This document shows positions 54,080 to 64,000 of a DNA stretch of 64,000 bases, in pieces. The DNA comes from Diorhabda sublineata. Taxonomy: Eukaryota; Arthropoda; Insecta; Coleoptera; Chrysomelidae. The stretch is from assembly GCF_026230105.1 (NCBI RefSeq), contig NC_079485.1, positions 28,625,572-28,689,571 of the forward strand, written 5' to 3'. Within the stretch, counting starts at the first letter, position 1; each line of letters begins with the position of its first letter. Made by a program: the position numbers and the translations under genes. The notes under the pieces are model-generated. The model was not told the DNA's origin. It made no database searches and saw only the letters and a program-made list of their open reading frames with translations.

Positions 54080-56275
54080 TATCAGATGTAGATCAAAATT
54101 GAATCGTGGCTCGCACTTCCACCATCTGTATAACAAGCAAAGACATCAGTCCCCACTCTTGAGATTCCTCCACAATATGTAGGTTTCAAATTCTGTAAGT
54201 TGTAACCGTTTTTTCCCGTAATTTTCATAAACGATGTATGACCCTGTATGTAATTCTTTTATGGAGTAAAGGAAAATATATGAAATAGTTTTGAATGGCT
54301 CTAATGCATCCATAAATTGATAACAAAAAAATAATAATCAATACAGATCTGACGCAAATTTCTCGTAAGTCTTCGAGTGAACTTGAGCTTATACAAAGGA
54401 AATTGGAATCCGCTTAGAAATAATGTTTTCGAATTCATAGCATGTAAATTTCAACGTAAACTTATATATTCGACGTATTACATCTATTTATTCTAAATAT
54501 CTTTATATTTTATGGAAGTTATGGAACATAATAGAGTAGTAAAACAAACGGTTGAAGAGAAAAACAACACTAAACAAACTTGAATGAAATTTACATTAGC
54601 CCAGGTGAATAATGAACTTTCTTACTCATGAATTTACTATTTTAATGTGTACTAATACTATGATTTCTAGACAGATCTATTTGGAGTAATATCGTCAAGA
54701 AATTGCCTTTTTTTCTTTCAATTAAACTGTATAATATTTATTTCAATTTCGGGATATTTGTATTGTCATTTGGATGTGTTCAAAATTGAGTTATAAAAAC
54801 AAAAACAGTATAAACATGTTTGTTTCATTCTAAATTTTTCTCCAAGTAAATATGATTCACCGTCGTGATGACTAAAAAGTGTAATGGTTAGAAATACTCC
54901 AACTGATATACTTTAAGCAACAAACCACCAGACTAATAGTTTTTTTAAGATTAATAGCTGTTATTATTAAACACGGCAACGTATAAATTAATTGTTAGTA
55001 ACTTTTTGCAACCAAACGAAGAGAAACTCTTACCACGTTTTTGAAAAAGAAGTCATTGTTTCGTTTGTGCGGCACTAAGAATACTAAACAATAAAATCCA
55101 ATAACTAAATAATAGAAATTAAACAAAACAAAATTTGTGAAAATGTTCTAATTAATTTCGTTTTATTTTTAAAAGCAATTTTGTAACACTAACAATTCGG
55201 AAAAGAAAATTGACCCGGTAAGAGCATAAGCACGTCCTAAATATAAATCTCAATCACCGTAAATCCAACCAAGTTTTTTTAAGTGGGAGAGACGTAGTTA
55301 TTTATATGTAGTCAATTACCCAAATGTATATATATATTATACGTACTGCCGTTTCTCGTTAATTAAGTTGCCTATACTATTAGGGGTTATGTATAAAGAT
55401 CAATCGCAAAAAAGAGGGATTCGTTTGAGAATTTTTAGATAGGATAAGGGAAATTTGTTATAGGAGAAAGGTTTGTTGAAGTTGGGCCTGATATATGAGT
55501 TGCTTCTCTGCAAGAGGTCAATCGCAAATGTGTGTCAATTATAGAGGGTTTAACTATCGAATGTGTCCGTCTGAAAGATAGTTTCATAACTTTCCACAAT
55601 AGCGCTAGTAAGCAATACGGGAACGTAATTTCTTTGTAAACAATTTAATGTATATCTCATAAATGTGAAAAATTCATTGTTTATAATTATTAATTACGTT
55701 GCAAAAATACGGACACTTTTTATACATAGGGATAATTCTCTTTACCCCTATCCTCCATAAGCCAACTATCCGAATTTTGATACAGTAGCGCTATCTTAAA
55801 GATTCCATTGTTACAAAGAAAATTAGTAGTTTTGACAATCAAAAATTGGTATTTTCTGTATTTGATGTTGCATTCATTTAAGATGGAGGTCTAGTCGAAA
55901 TTATACAAAGTGACCTCATTTAACGCTCTAAGCCAGCGTTGAGTGCCAACATAAAATTGCACATTAATGCTATGTAGGAAGAAAAATATTTTATTTTTTC
56001 AAATCTGTAAATTGCCGTTATACTTTTTAAGAAAAAATAAGTATTTTAGCTACCTTCATATTATTTAGTGTTCATCACATTAAGCCCCAACCAAAATTAT
56101 TGAGGCTTAAATTTTTTTTTTTGGATTTTTACACTCCATATAGGGTTTGGATTCAAGGAAATATAATAAAAAAATCTCGAATAAAAATTGGGAAATATGC
56201 TTTTTTTGGAGTACGGTCGATAGAACCGCCCTGGCCCCGAGGGAAAGTTTATCGCTAAAACTTTTCCTAGTGCCC
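54080..56275. other. AT-rich sequence, no gene recognised
   Basis: No ORF, RNA gene or repeat pair was recognised. Confidence 0.35.
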
Positions 56276-56281
56276 AGTGCA

Positions 56282-57393
56282 GTCCTATAAACCGCACACA
56301 AAAAATATCATTTTTTATTCGAAATTAATCTTTTTGTTATATTTCTTAAGAACTACACCCTACTTGCAGTATGGAAAAACAAAATTTTGTTTGCTTTCTC
56401 ATCCTTTGAAGGGAATAGACTTTTCAAAATAGATATGTTGAGGAAAATGCTTGGGAACAATTTTCAACAAATTTATGTCCCGGGAAAAGTGGTATGTGTT
56501 GAGGAGTTTATGATTCTTTTTCGTGGTAGACTCACAATCTGTCAAAATATTTCAACAAACAAATAAGATATAAAAGTATTCTAGCTTTGCTGTGGAGTAG
56601 GATATACATTGAATATTAAAATTTATGCTGGAAGAGGAATAGAAGAGGGTGTTTGTACCCACAAATATTGTAATGAGCCTAACGGAAAATCTTCTTGGTC
56701 CAGGGAGAATATTTGTAACAAACATTATTATACAAGTTTTGAGTTAGCAAAAAAGCTGCAAGGAAACCAAACCCATTTATTGGGGACATAGCGTTAAAAT
56801 TGGAAAGGACTACCCATAGACATTGTACAAAGAAAGCTCAATGAAATTACTAGCAAAGAAAACGAAAAAGGAATAACAATAATAAAATGGAAGGATAGCG
56901 ATGCTTTCTACTGAGCATGCTTATGAGACAGTAAAGCCTTAAGCCGTGGTCGACAATAACAAAGGCAAATCTTCAATAGATCTATTTGATCAAATGGCAA
57001 GTTACAACACTAACTTGAGAAGGACGTTGAAGTTGTATAGGAAATTTTCGATCGAGTTGTCATTTGGTACAAAAATGGTAAATGCTCATATACTTGATAA
57101 AAGAATATACCAATAACTGATTCTCAAATGAGTGTAGCAAAGAAGTTACGGACGAAAAAAACTAAGGCTGTTGCTCATCAAGGGACACCAAAATCAAAAA
57201 AACTCATTGCCTAGATGCAAGTCACAAAGTGGGAAGAGATTGTGTAAGGTGTAGTAAAAAACACATGAAGTAAGTGTAAGGTAATGTTCCAATAAACCAG
57301 GACGGTTCAACCAAACTGTAAAACACATTTAAATATAGTCCCTTCGGCAGTGGAGAAGGTTCGAAATAAAATACGTTGTGCGGTCTATAGGAC
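56282..57393 (+). mobile_element. piggyBac-like transposase relic
   Basis: The plus strand reads IKIYAGRGIEEGVCT, YYTSFELAKKLQGNQTHLLG, then in other frames ENEKGITIIKWKDSDAF, IVVDNNKGKSSIDLFDQMAS, YNTNLRRTLKLYRKF and a short Cys-containing tail (CVRCSKKHE). These are blocks of piggyBac transposase. GTCCTATAAACCGCACA at 56282 and its inverse GTCCTATAGACCGCACA ending at 57393 flank the relic as internal or terminal inverted repeats. Stops and frameshifts make it inactive. Confidence 0.75.
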
Positions 57394-57399
57394 CACTCT

Positions 57400-59475
57400 G
57401 AAGAAAGTGCAGTTGAGGTCCTATGGACTACACCGGAGCTCAAGGTGTTAAAAAAATAATTGCAATAACTACCATTCACATGAGATTCGTGGTGTATCGT
57501 CAAAAAGTGATTTATGTATAATTTCCAGTAGATCAAATGAGAAATTTAGCACAATGTTGTTACACCAGACACTTCGTATTTGGGTAAAAATAATTAAATG
57601 GTGGATTCTTTTACTATTTATTAAAATAAATACTGCTAAAAGATAAATATAGGAATATTCATAAGTGCAACAATTATATTTAAAATTTAAAGATACCTAC
57701 ATATCATATCGCACATTTATTAATAAGAGACGTTTAATAATTCTTAATGCTAAACTGACATTACAATAGACTGGGAAATGGTTGGTCAATAGAAGACATA
57801 ATAGAAATTTATATGCTATTTTTACATACAGGGTGATTCAGAATTGAAAACTATCGCCCGCTTATGAAAAACTATTACAGAAACATTTTTTTTGTATCAC
57901 AATTATTTATTCAATAACTGAACAAGTTCCAAAATACTCTGCTTTTTGGGAATTTTGATTTATCCACATTATCTAACATTTTAGTTTGAAGTATACCGGC
58001 CTCGTTGATTATTGTGCTCTGTAAAACACTAGGCTTTCCAGAAAATTAATAAACATTCAGAAATATATAATATGTGGATAGGTTATAAATATGATGGGTT
58101 TCTAACTGAATCAGCGAAAAGATATGCTAAAAAGTTTATTCTAAACAACCAGTTACATTAGTATACTAAATAAGTTACATCAAATTATAAAATTGGTGAA
58201 AATAATGTATGGATAAATAATTTGAAAAATGGAGAAAAATTTCCAAATAGACCTTCACTAAATACCAATGAAAATTAAACAAAAAGCCTGTTTATCATAT
58301 AATACCTGGACTAGTGGAGAAAATAAACACTAAATCATGAGTCACAATAAGTTGTGTTTAATTGGAAGTCACACAAGTAGGATGACAGAACAATAAAGAT
58401 AATACACACCTTTGGAAATGAAAAAATTGAGAGTTTTAAAAGAAACAATTACATCTTGAGGTTCATTTCCATTCATAAACAATAATCTATTACAATTTAT
58501 CGATTAGTTAAAATTTATAATCAAGTGTCTCATACATCTTTGAATCTCATTTTGTAGTTGTTACTTTTTTGGATAACATTGAAAATTTTGTTTTAAATCA
58601 AGAGAAAAACGTTAAGATTAAGATAAAAGGAAAATTGAAAGTTTTTGTTGAGTTTGAAGTAAAGAAAATTACTAAAACTTTCTTTGACAAACTGTTGGTT
58701 TAAAATTTCCTAAATATGGTTGTAATTGTATTTTGAAATAGCAATATCATTTTTCAAAATATTGAACTCTATGCAATTGTAACGATTTTTTCTACAACTA
58801 AAACTGTCCCAGTTATTTTTTTAATTCTAAGAAATTTAGTGGAAAACTACATATTTTAAAAAATCATACAACTGCTTACATAATCAAAGATTTGCAGATA
58901 TATTGAAGAAAATATCTAACCTCTAGTTTCCTGGCGTTACCATATTAATTAAAAAAAGTTTTTCTACAGCAAATTTTATTGGAATGGAAGACCAAATTGT
59001 GTGCAACGCCATTAAACTCTTAACACAAGATTAATACAATTGAAACTTGAAATATATTCATGATTATAAATATGTTGTAAAGGGCCTAACACTTAATGGA
59101 GATGAAAAAGATGACTTGTCCATAGGGTATCATTTTATGTTCAATATCAACGAAACACTTTTATGAATTGTTTTTTGGTACATCTTTGCTGAAAATATGA
59201 TAAAATACTTGAACATGTTGTAATTGGTTCTACTTAATTTTTATAATTATGAGATTCTTAATGCAGCGATTTCGGGTCATACTAGACGAAAGTTATTTAC
59301 AGTTCAATAGAAATGCTCTCTCTAGCAAATTTTATGTTTTCAAAGAAAAAAAAGTAACGTCATTGGTGGATTCATACATTATCATGAACAAGGTTAATAA
59401 TAGTTTATGAATCAATGAAAGGCTAATAAGCATCATTGCAACGTACCTGTCGAATGGAAAGATAATCGCCAAAGC

Positions 59476-59510
<35 letters not shown>

Positions 59511-60340
59511 TCTGTTGCTTTTTAGAGATTCGAAATAGAATATGTACTCGGCAGTGAACAGCTAATAGATTCACATATATTAGTATAGACCCTATATATA
59601 AAACTGGAACAGTCGTAGTTTTTTTTGGAGCAAAATCGTTAGGCGCGTTGTGTTTTTCATAAACGGGTACAAGTCAGAGCATAGAATCAGCCTGTGTAAT
59701 GTGACGGTGATTCATAAAAAACAGAAATAAATTTATTTGGTGATTCGTAAGGGTGCACCCTTTTGAGAATAGAATATTTGATCTCGCCAAGGACATCACT
59801 ACCTACTAGAAAAGCACCATCGGATTATTATCACATCTCACCACAAGTTACTACATCCAAAATGATAATAAGAAAAAAGTTTATGGTGTAAATGGGCATT
59901 GATAAAAATGAGAGACTGTAACGGTAAAAGGATGCCTCAGTTCATGTTCATGTAGGGGCTTGGGTGTTGAGAGATTCCAAATTTGTTTTTTTGTTTTTTG
60001 GTGAAGTATTGTCCTGTAGATAGTCTTGAATCAGAAGTAACAAATACCACTAATTCACAAAATCTCTATCTCTATTTGACACCACGTAATTGGCAGTATT
60101 TCAAAATACTCTATCACTAAGATTGCATCTAGATATATCATATAATAACAACCTTGATTGTGGAAAAATTAACTGACAACTTTATTTATTACAAATATTT
60201 AAATTAGTGTTAAAAGAATGATATACAGAGCTTTAAAAAACTTCACTGCAAGAGACTTTTAGTCCGCACTTGCCTCTTATACACTCTACATATATAATTG
60301 TCTTTAAATCGTTTTAATGTACTTTTTGGTTCCAAGAATT
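57400..60340. other. Sequence 3' of the Rap1-type gene, no other gene recognised
   Basis: AT-rich, downstream of the Rap1 stop, so the part nearest 60340 is likely its 3' UTR. Position 57830 has CAGGGTGATTCAGAATTGAA, a string that may be a transposon edge. Confidence 0.35.
59481..59506. repeat. (TA)n microsatellite
   Basis: Thirteen TA dinucleotides; produces an IYIYIYI shadow ORF on the minus strand. Confidence 0.95.
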
Positions 60341-60348
60341 TCCTAAAA

Positions 60349-60435
60349 TTATAGAAGCATACATCTGGGTTTAGGTTTCTTCGGTTGTTTCACAGGAGAT
60401 TTCTTATTGACTTGTCGAACTAGATCATAAAATAT
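60349..60435 (-). CDS. Rap1: Rap1-type small GTPase, last coding exon with CAAX box
   Basis: This exon of 87 nt encodes IFYDLVRQVNKKSPVK, then a basic tail QPKKPKPR and the CAAX box CMLL before TAA. The final Leu predicts geranylgeranylation, and the lysine-rich stretch is the usual membrane-binding tail. It joins VYD-IFYDLVRQ in phase 0. A TTTATT (AATAAA on the minus strand) near 60180 could be the polyadenylation signal. The intron to the previous exon carries pogo-like and Tc1-like debris. Confidence 0.95.
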   Translation of the reverse strand: MFYDLVRQVNKKSPVKQPKKPKPRCMLL

Positions 60436-60546
60436 CTGTAACCAACAAAATATTATTTAAAAAAACTTCCCTAATGTATATTGCAACGTTATGTTTTTTT
60501 AAATATTTTTATATAGTAGGATTTAATATTAATATACATATAACTA

Positions 60547-60960
60547 CAGTAAAACCCTCGGGGATAAGTTCCATCAAAGTAGAACGTAATGTGAAATAGC
60601 TCTAAACGAGGTTATCTTAACATATAAATAATGGGGAAGATGGATATAAAATTAATTAGGTAGTAAATTTAATGTTCTTTTTTTAATAAAAATAAAACAG
60701 AATATTTATTTCTCACAAAAATAAAAACAATATAAACGAATATACTTATAAAAACAAATAAAATTCTAAGTCAGTCCGATCATTCAGTCTATTATGTTTT
60801 TCCAATTTTCTGCCTTTTTGTTAAGAAGGCCTCTAATATAGTTTGCATTTTCCTTTCAAGTTCTGTTAATAAGTGGATAAAGCATCATGTTTTTGAACTG
60901 TCAAAATTTGGGTCATTTCCATCAAATTCAGGGGTGGTAAATATTTATTATCAAATAAAT
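60547..60960 (-). mobile_element. Possible pogo/Tigger-like element trace in the Rap1 intron
   Basis: CAGTAAAACCCTCGGGGATA at 60547 resembles the terminal repeat of pogo/Tigger elements. On the minus strand near 60900-60790 a frame reads LLTELERKMQTILEAFLTKR then QKIGK, similar to the C-terminal tail of pogo-like transposases. The other terminus and the DDE core were not seen. Confidence 0.35.
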
Positions 60961-61180
60961 TATTATGTTGACGAATTTAAGCTTGTTAATTATAACCCTT
61001 TTTAATTGTTCAAGATTCCTTTTCGTTTGATATTTTTTATTTACCAAAAAAGTAACTCAATAACAACATAGACCACTCGTTATGGAGCTAAAACTAATTA
61101 TTTTGAGATCCTAAAATCAGAAAAAGAATGGAAAAAGTTACAGATTTTTTGCTACAGACTTTTGACCGCGAGTCTATTTT
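60960..61180 (+). mobile_element. Tc1-like 3' end fragment in the Rap1 intron
   Basis: The segment GAAAAAGAATGGAAAAAGTT ... TTTTGACCGCGAGTC matches the 3' end of the 52.3 kb Tc1-like copy and, inverted, the end at 25.4 kb. Only the last ~200 bp of the element remain. Confidence 0.6.
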
Positions 61181-61294
61181 CTTTGGGGATTATTATAATA
61201 ATAAATATATAATAAAATACTAATCAGTATCAATGTAACACACACCATCTCCATTAATTGAAATAATATAAATAGTATTTTTGTGTACACTTAC

Positions 61295-61447
61295 ATCATA
61301 AACATTAATTTTTGCTTTGGCAGACGTTTCCATAAAAACACAGCTAAACTGACGCGAAAGGCTGATCCCCTGTTCTTTTCCAACAACTCTTTCATCTTCC
61401 AAATCACACTTATTACCAACTAAAACCATTGGAACATCATCTGTGTC
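61295..61447 (-). CDS. Rap1: Rap1-type small GTPase, penultimate exon
   Basis: This exon of 153 nt is phase 0 at both ends (acceptor TTTCAG, donor GTAAGT). It reads DTDDVPMVLVGNKCDLEDER, then VVGKEQGISLSRQFSCVFME and TSAKAKINVYD. NKCD is the guanine-specificity G4 motif and ETSAK the G5 motif. Length and register match residues of about 105-155 in the 184-residue Rap1 family. Rap1 is a membrane-anchored Ras-like switch for adhesion and MAPK signalling. The earlier exons with the P-loop and switch regions were not found up to 64000, so the preceding intron is at least 2.5 kb. Confidence 0.95.
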
Positions 61448-61449
61448 CT

Positions 61450-64000
61450 GAAATTTATAAATAAAAATGAGTAAAATCCAGTTTTGTAGTAATTAAATCA
61501 GTTATTTTTCTGTATGCGAATAACAATCACAATCGTTCTTGATTTGCACTAGTTGTTAAAACATGTACACAAACTCCTACTGGTAGTAATAAAATTTTTG
61601 TCTTTCTGAAGCTTTCTTATTTGTAAAATATTATTTGACAACTTTTTTATTTTATACATAAACATCTATTAAATGTATACATTTCGTTTTTCATAATTAA
61701 ATAATATAACCAGAGTATACTCCACACAGAAAAATTAATTATTTTCTGCCCAATTAATTAATATGAAACTCTATGATGTACAAAAGGTAAAATAAACTTG
61801 TTACACCAACATTATTGACTTAAATAATAACGTGAATTCCAGAAAAAAACAACTTCCAGTTACTTTGGAACACTTACTATTCTATAGATTCTACCTGATA
61901 GAAGACAAAAGAAATTTTTTACTCAGAAAATCTATTCAGTATAATACAAAGTAGTCCAGAATTATTTACATTAATTTCTAGACAATACCTTAAAAAAAGA
62001 TACTGCTTTAAGTAAACTTTTGTTTTAACTGAATAATAATGAGGGATTTGAGATAATTTATTTGATATTATCTTCCTTTTTTTCCCATTACTCAAGTGCC
62101 ACTGCTTGGAGTCTGGCTGGGAAAGTACATAATGGCTCTCTCTTTCTGGATGATCTGCCAATTCACAGCTGTACACTCCCATAATGACCAGGTACCCAGA
62201 CAAGTTTGTTCTAGTTATTTAGTTCTAGTGAAATATTTAAATGACGGTGGTTTGTATTTCTACTTCAGATTGAAACTGTCCAATATTGGTATATACAGCC
62301 CCTATTAAAGATAACCACACATTTTCTTGAGAATTGAGGTAAAGTGAAAGGGAGAGGCAATTATATGATATGCACGTCTTATCCTGTCTTTTGAAAAATA
62401 TTTTTTCATGGTATGTCAATAAAACAGAAGGCTCCCTGGGCCAAATATTCACAAACATGGAACGACTTATGTGTGTGTGTCACATTCTCATATGAGGAAA
62501 AATATCTGGATGGCTCAGAAAGCATGACATAAGGAAAGGTGGAGAAATCTTTTCCAAAAGTTAGTAAGTTGGATGCTCATTAATAGTGTATGAAGGCCAC
62601 CATATATGTTCATCACCATATAATTCACATTTTTTAATGAAGGTGCATGAGAGGTATCAATTACTAACAAATGCTAGAAACCCATTTTTTGTCATTTTGC
62701 AGAAGGAATTAATGGCTCAAGTTGGATTTTCCCACAGGATATTGCCCTCCTTAATGTTGCAAACTCTTTCTTGAATGGTTTTTAGATGCATATATCCTGA
62801 AATGGCCTTCCCTTTCTGTTTACCTCGAAATTCCCAAGAAAATGTGTAGTACATTCTTAGTCAGGGCTGTATATGATAATAATAGGAAGAAATTTCAGTC
62901 TAAAACAGAAATAATGTTAAAGTCTTCCAGAAACTAGTGAATGATAGATATTCCAAATCATATATAGACTTGGCATATATATATTGGTTATTAACAGTAG
63001 TGGCTTTATTTGTGATACATTCCACCCCCATCCCCCTTTTTACACATTTTTTTTCCTTTTCATGTGAAGCAGGGAGTAAATTATTTCTTTTAAATAAGTA
63101 TTTGTGTGCAGACTTTCTTAATAAATTTGTTTCATTCTAATTGGTTCGTTTTGTTTCTATTTTTGACACACAGTGGCTTTATTTTGATGGCACACACACT
63201 GTATTTTTGTCTTAACATAGCTACAACTTACATATTAACATCTATTTTATGACTTATTTGTTTGTTACTAATGTTTGATTTCATACATATTATATGGGAA
63301 ATGGCTGACATTTTATTATTAATTTTAATAACAAAAAAGAACAAAATATTTGCACACTGTATATGTAAACAACTAAGTACAATGAAAGTAATGTAATCAG
63401 TGGAATGCAGAAAATCACATAATTTTAAATAAATAAAATATCAGAAGATTTGGAAATAAATGATGTTAGTAAATGACGATTGTATATAAGTACTGAGGGT
63501 TTTTTCGGAAATAAAGTAACTAAATGTGACAATTTTCATTTGCAATCATATAACTTATGTTTAATTTCATCTGGCAGTCATAAAAACACCAAAAAAGTGT
63601 TTCTGAGCACGATCGTCAAATTAAAAGTAAATATACAATCATAGATGCAAAATTAAAAAAAAGACTTAGGGACCTCACCAGCTTTAGAAATTAATGTACA
63701 TTATTCTAGACCACCTTGTATAAGTAAAAAAAAGATGTCTCAAAATGTTTCAAATAATATAGAATTTAGATCAATTTATCTGATAATTGGTAAAGATATT
63801 TATAGTTTTTTCACCCACTAATCTAATTGTTTCATAAATTTACACTTTCAAATAATATGACCTTGAATTAAGACACATGATTCATCCGCATCAAGAAAAA
63901 ATAAAACACCGATTCGGAATTTAAATAACAGTGATAATTCATTGACTCCATGCATACAAGGGAGGTCTAAAATCACAAAATTTACAGGTAATTGATTTCT
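61450..64000. other. Rap1 intron/upstream region, no exon found
   Basis: No exon with the GTPase P-loop or switch regions was recognised. A minus-strand stretch at 62200-62090 reads VPGHYGS and, one frame over, CELADHPERESHYVL, which resembles the end of a retrotransposon RNase H (W.PGH.GI.GNE.AD..AR.G), at low confidence. Confidence 0.3.

Noticed and set aside
61220..61429. Minus-strand ORF starting at MVLVGNKCD as a separate small protein
   Set aside because: The Met is internal to the Rap1 exon, and the apparent end reads into the intron past the GTAAGT donor.
1..64000. CRISPR arrays, rRNA or tRNA genes
   Set aside because: No regularly spaced repeats and no tRNA-like or rRNA-like segments were recognised.

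Overview
The window is AT-rich, intron-rich animal DNA. The two host genes and the crowd of decayed transposons point to an insect; several of the transposon types are common in beetle genomes, but species and order cannot be fixed from the sequence. No prokaryotic features, CRISPR arrays, rRNA or tRNA genes were recognised.

Two host genes are supported, both on the minus strand. (1) From 23210 down to 1753 lie 14 constitutive coding exons plus one pair of alternative exons of an L-type (Cav1, Drosophila Ca-alpha1D-like) voltage-gated calcium channel alpha1 subunit. They run from the cytoplasmic N-terminus through domain I, the I-II linker with its beta-subunit binding site, domain II and most of the II-III linker. 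Every predicted junction keeps the reading frame, giving about 824 residues in the window. The start codon lies upstream (above 23210); domains III, IV and the C-tail lie beyond base 1. (2) At 61447-61295 and 60435-60349 are the last two coding exons of a Rap1-type small GTPase, ending in a CAAX box; its upstream exons were not found below base 64000.

The most notable host feature is a pair of homologous exons at the end of the calcium-channel II-III linker (2447-2294 and 1891-1753). Both fit the same splice phases, and including both would create an immediate stop, so exactly one must be chosen. A CpG-rich patch at 38353-38600 is a candidate promoter and untranslated first exon for the channel.

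Everything else recognised is transposon debris in introns and between the genes: Penelope-like GIY-YIG fragments (3.0-3.7 kb and 27.8 kb), mariner relics (4.1, 7.4-8.7, 50.2 and possibly 54.0 kb), Tc1-like relics (11.7, 25.3, 52.3 and 61.0 kb), IS630-like DDE pieces (20.6 and 40.3 kb), several non-LTR retrotransposon fragments (RNase H, APE endonuclease, two reverse-transcriptase families, an RTE-like copy, and an RLE-type copy), a Transib (RAG1-related) transposase relic at 48.5-50.2 kb, a piggyBac relic at 56.3-57.4 kb, a pogo-like trace at 60.5 kb and at least four non-autonomous inverted-repeat elements. All transposon ORFs seen are broken by stops, frameshifts or deletions.
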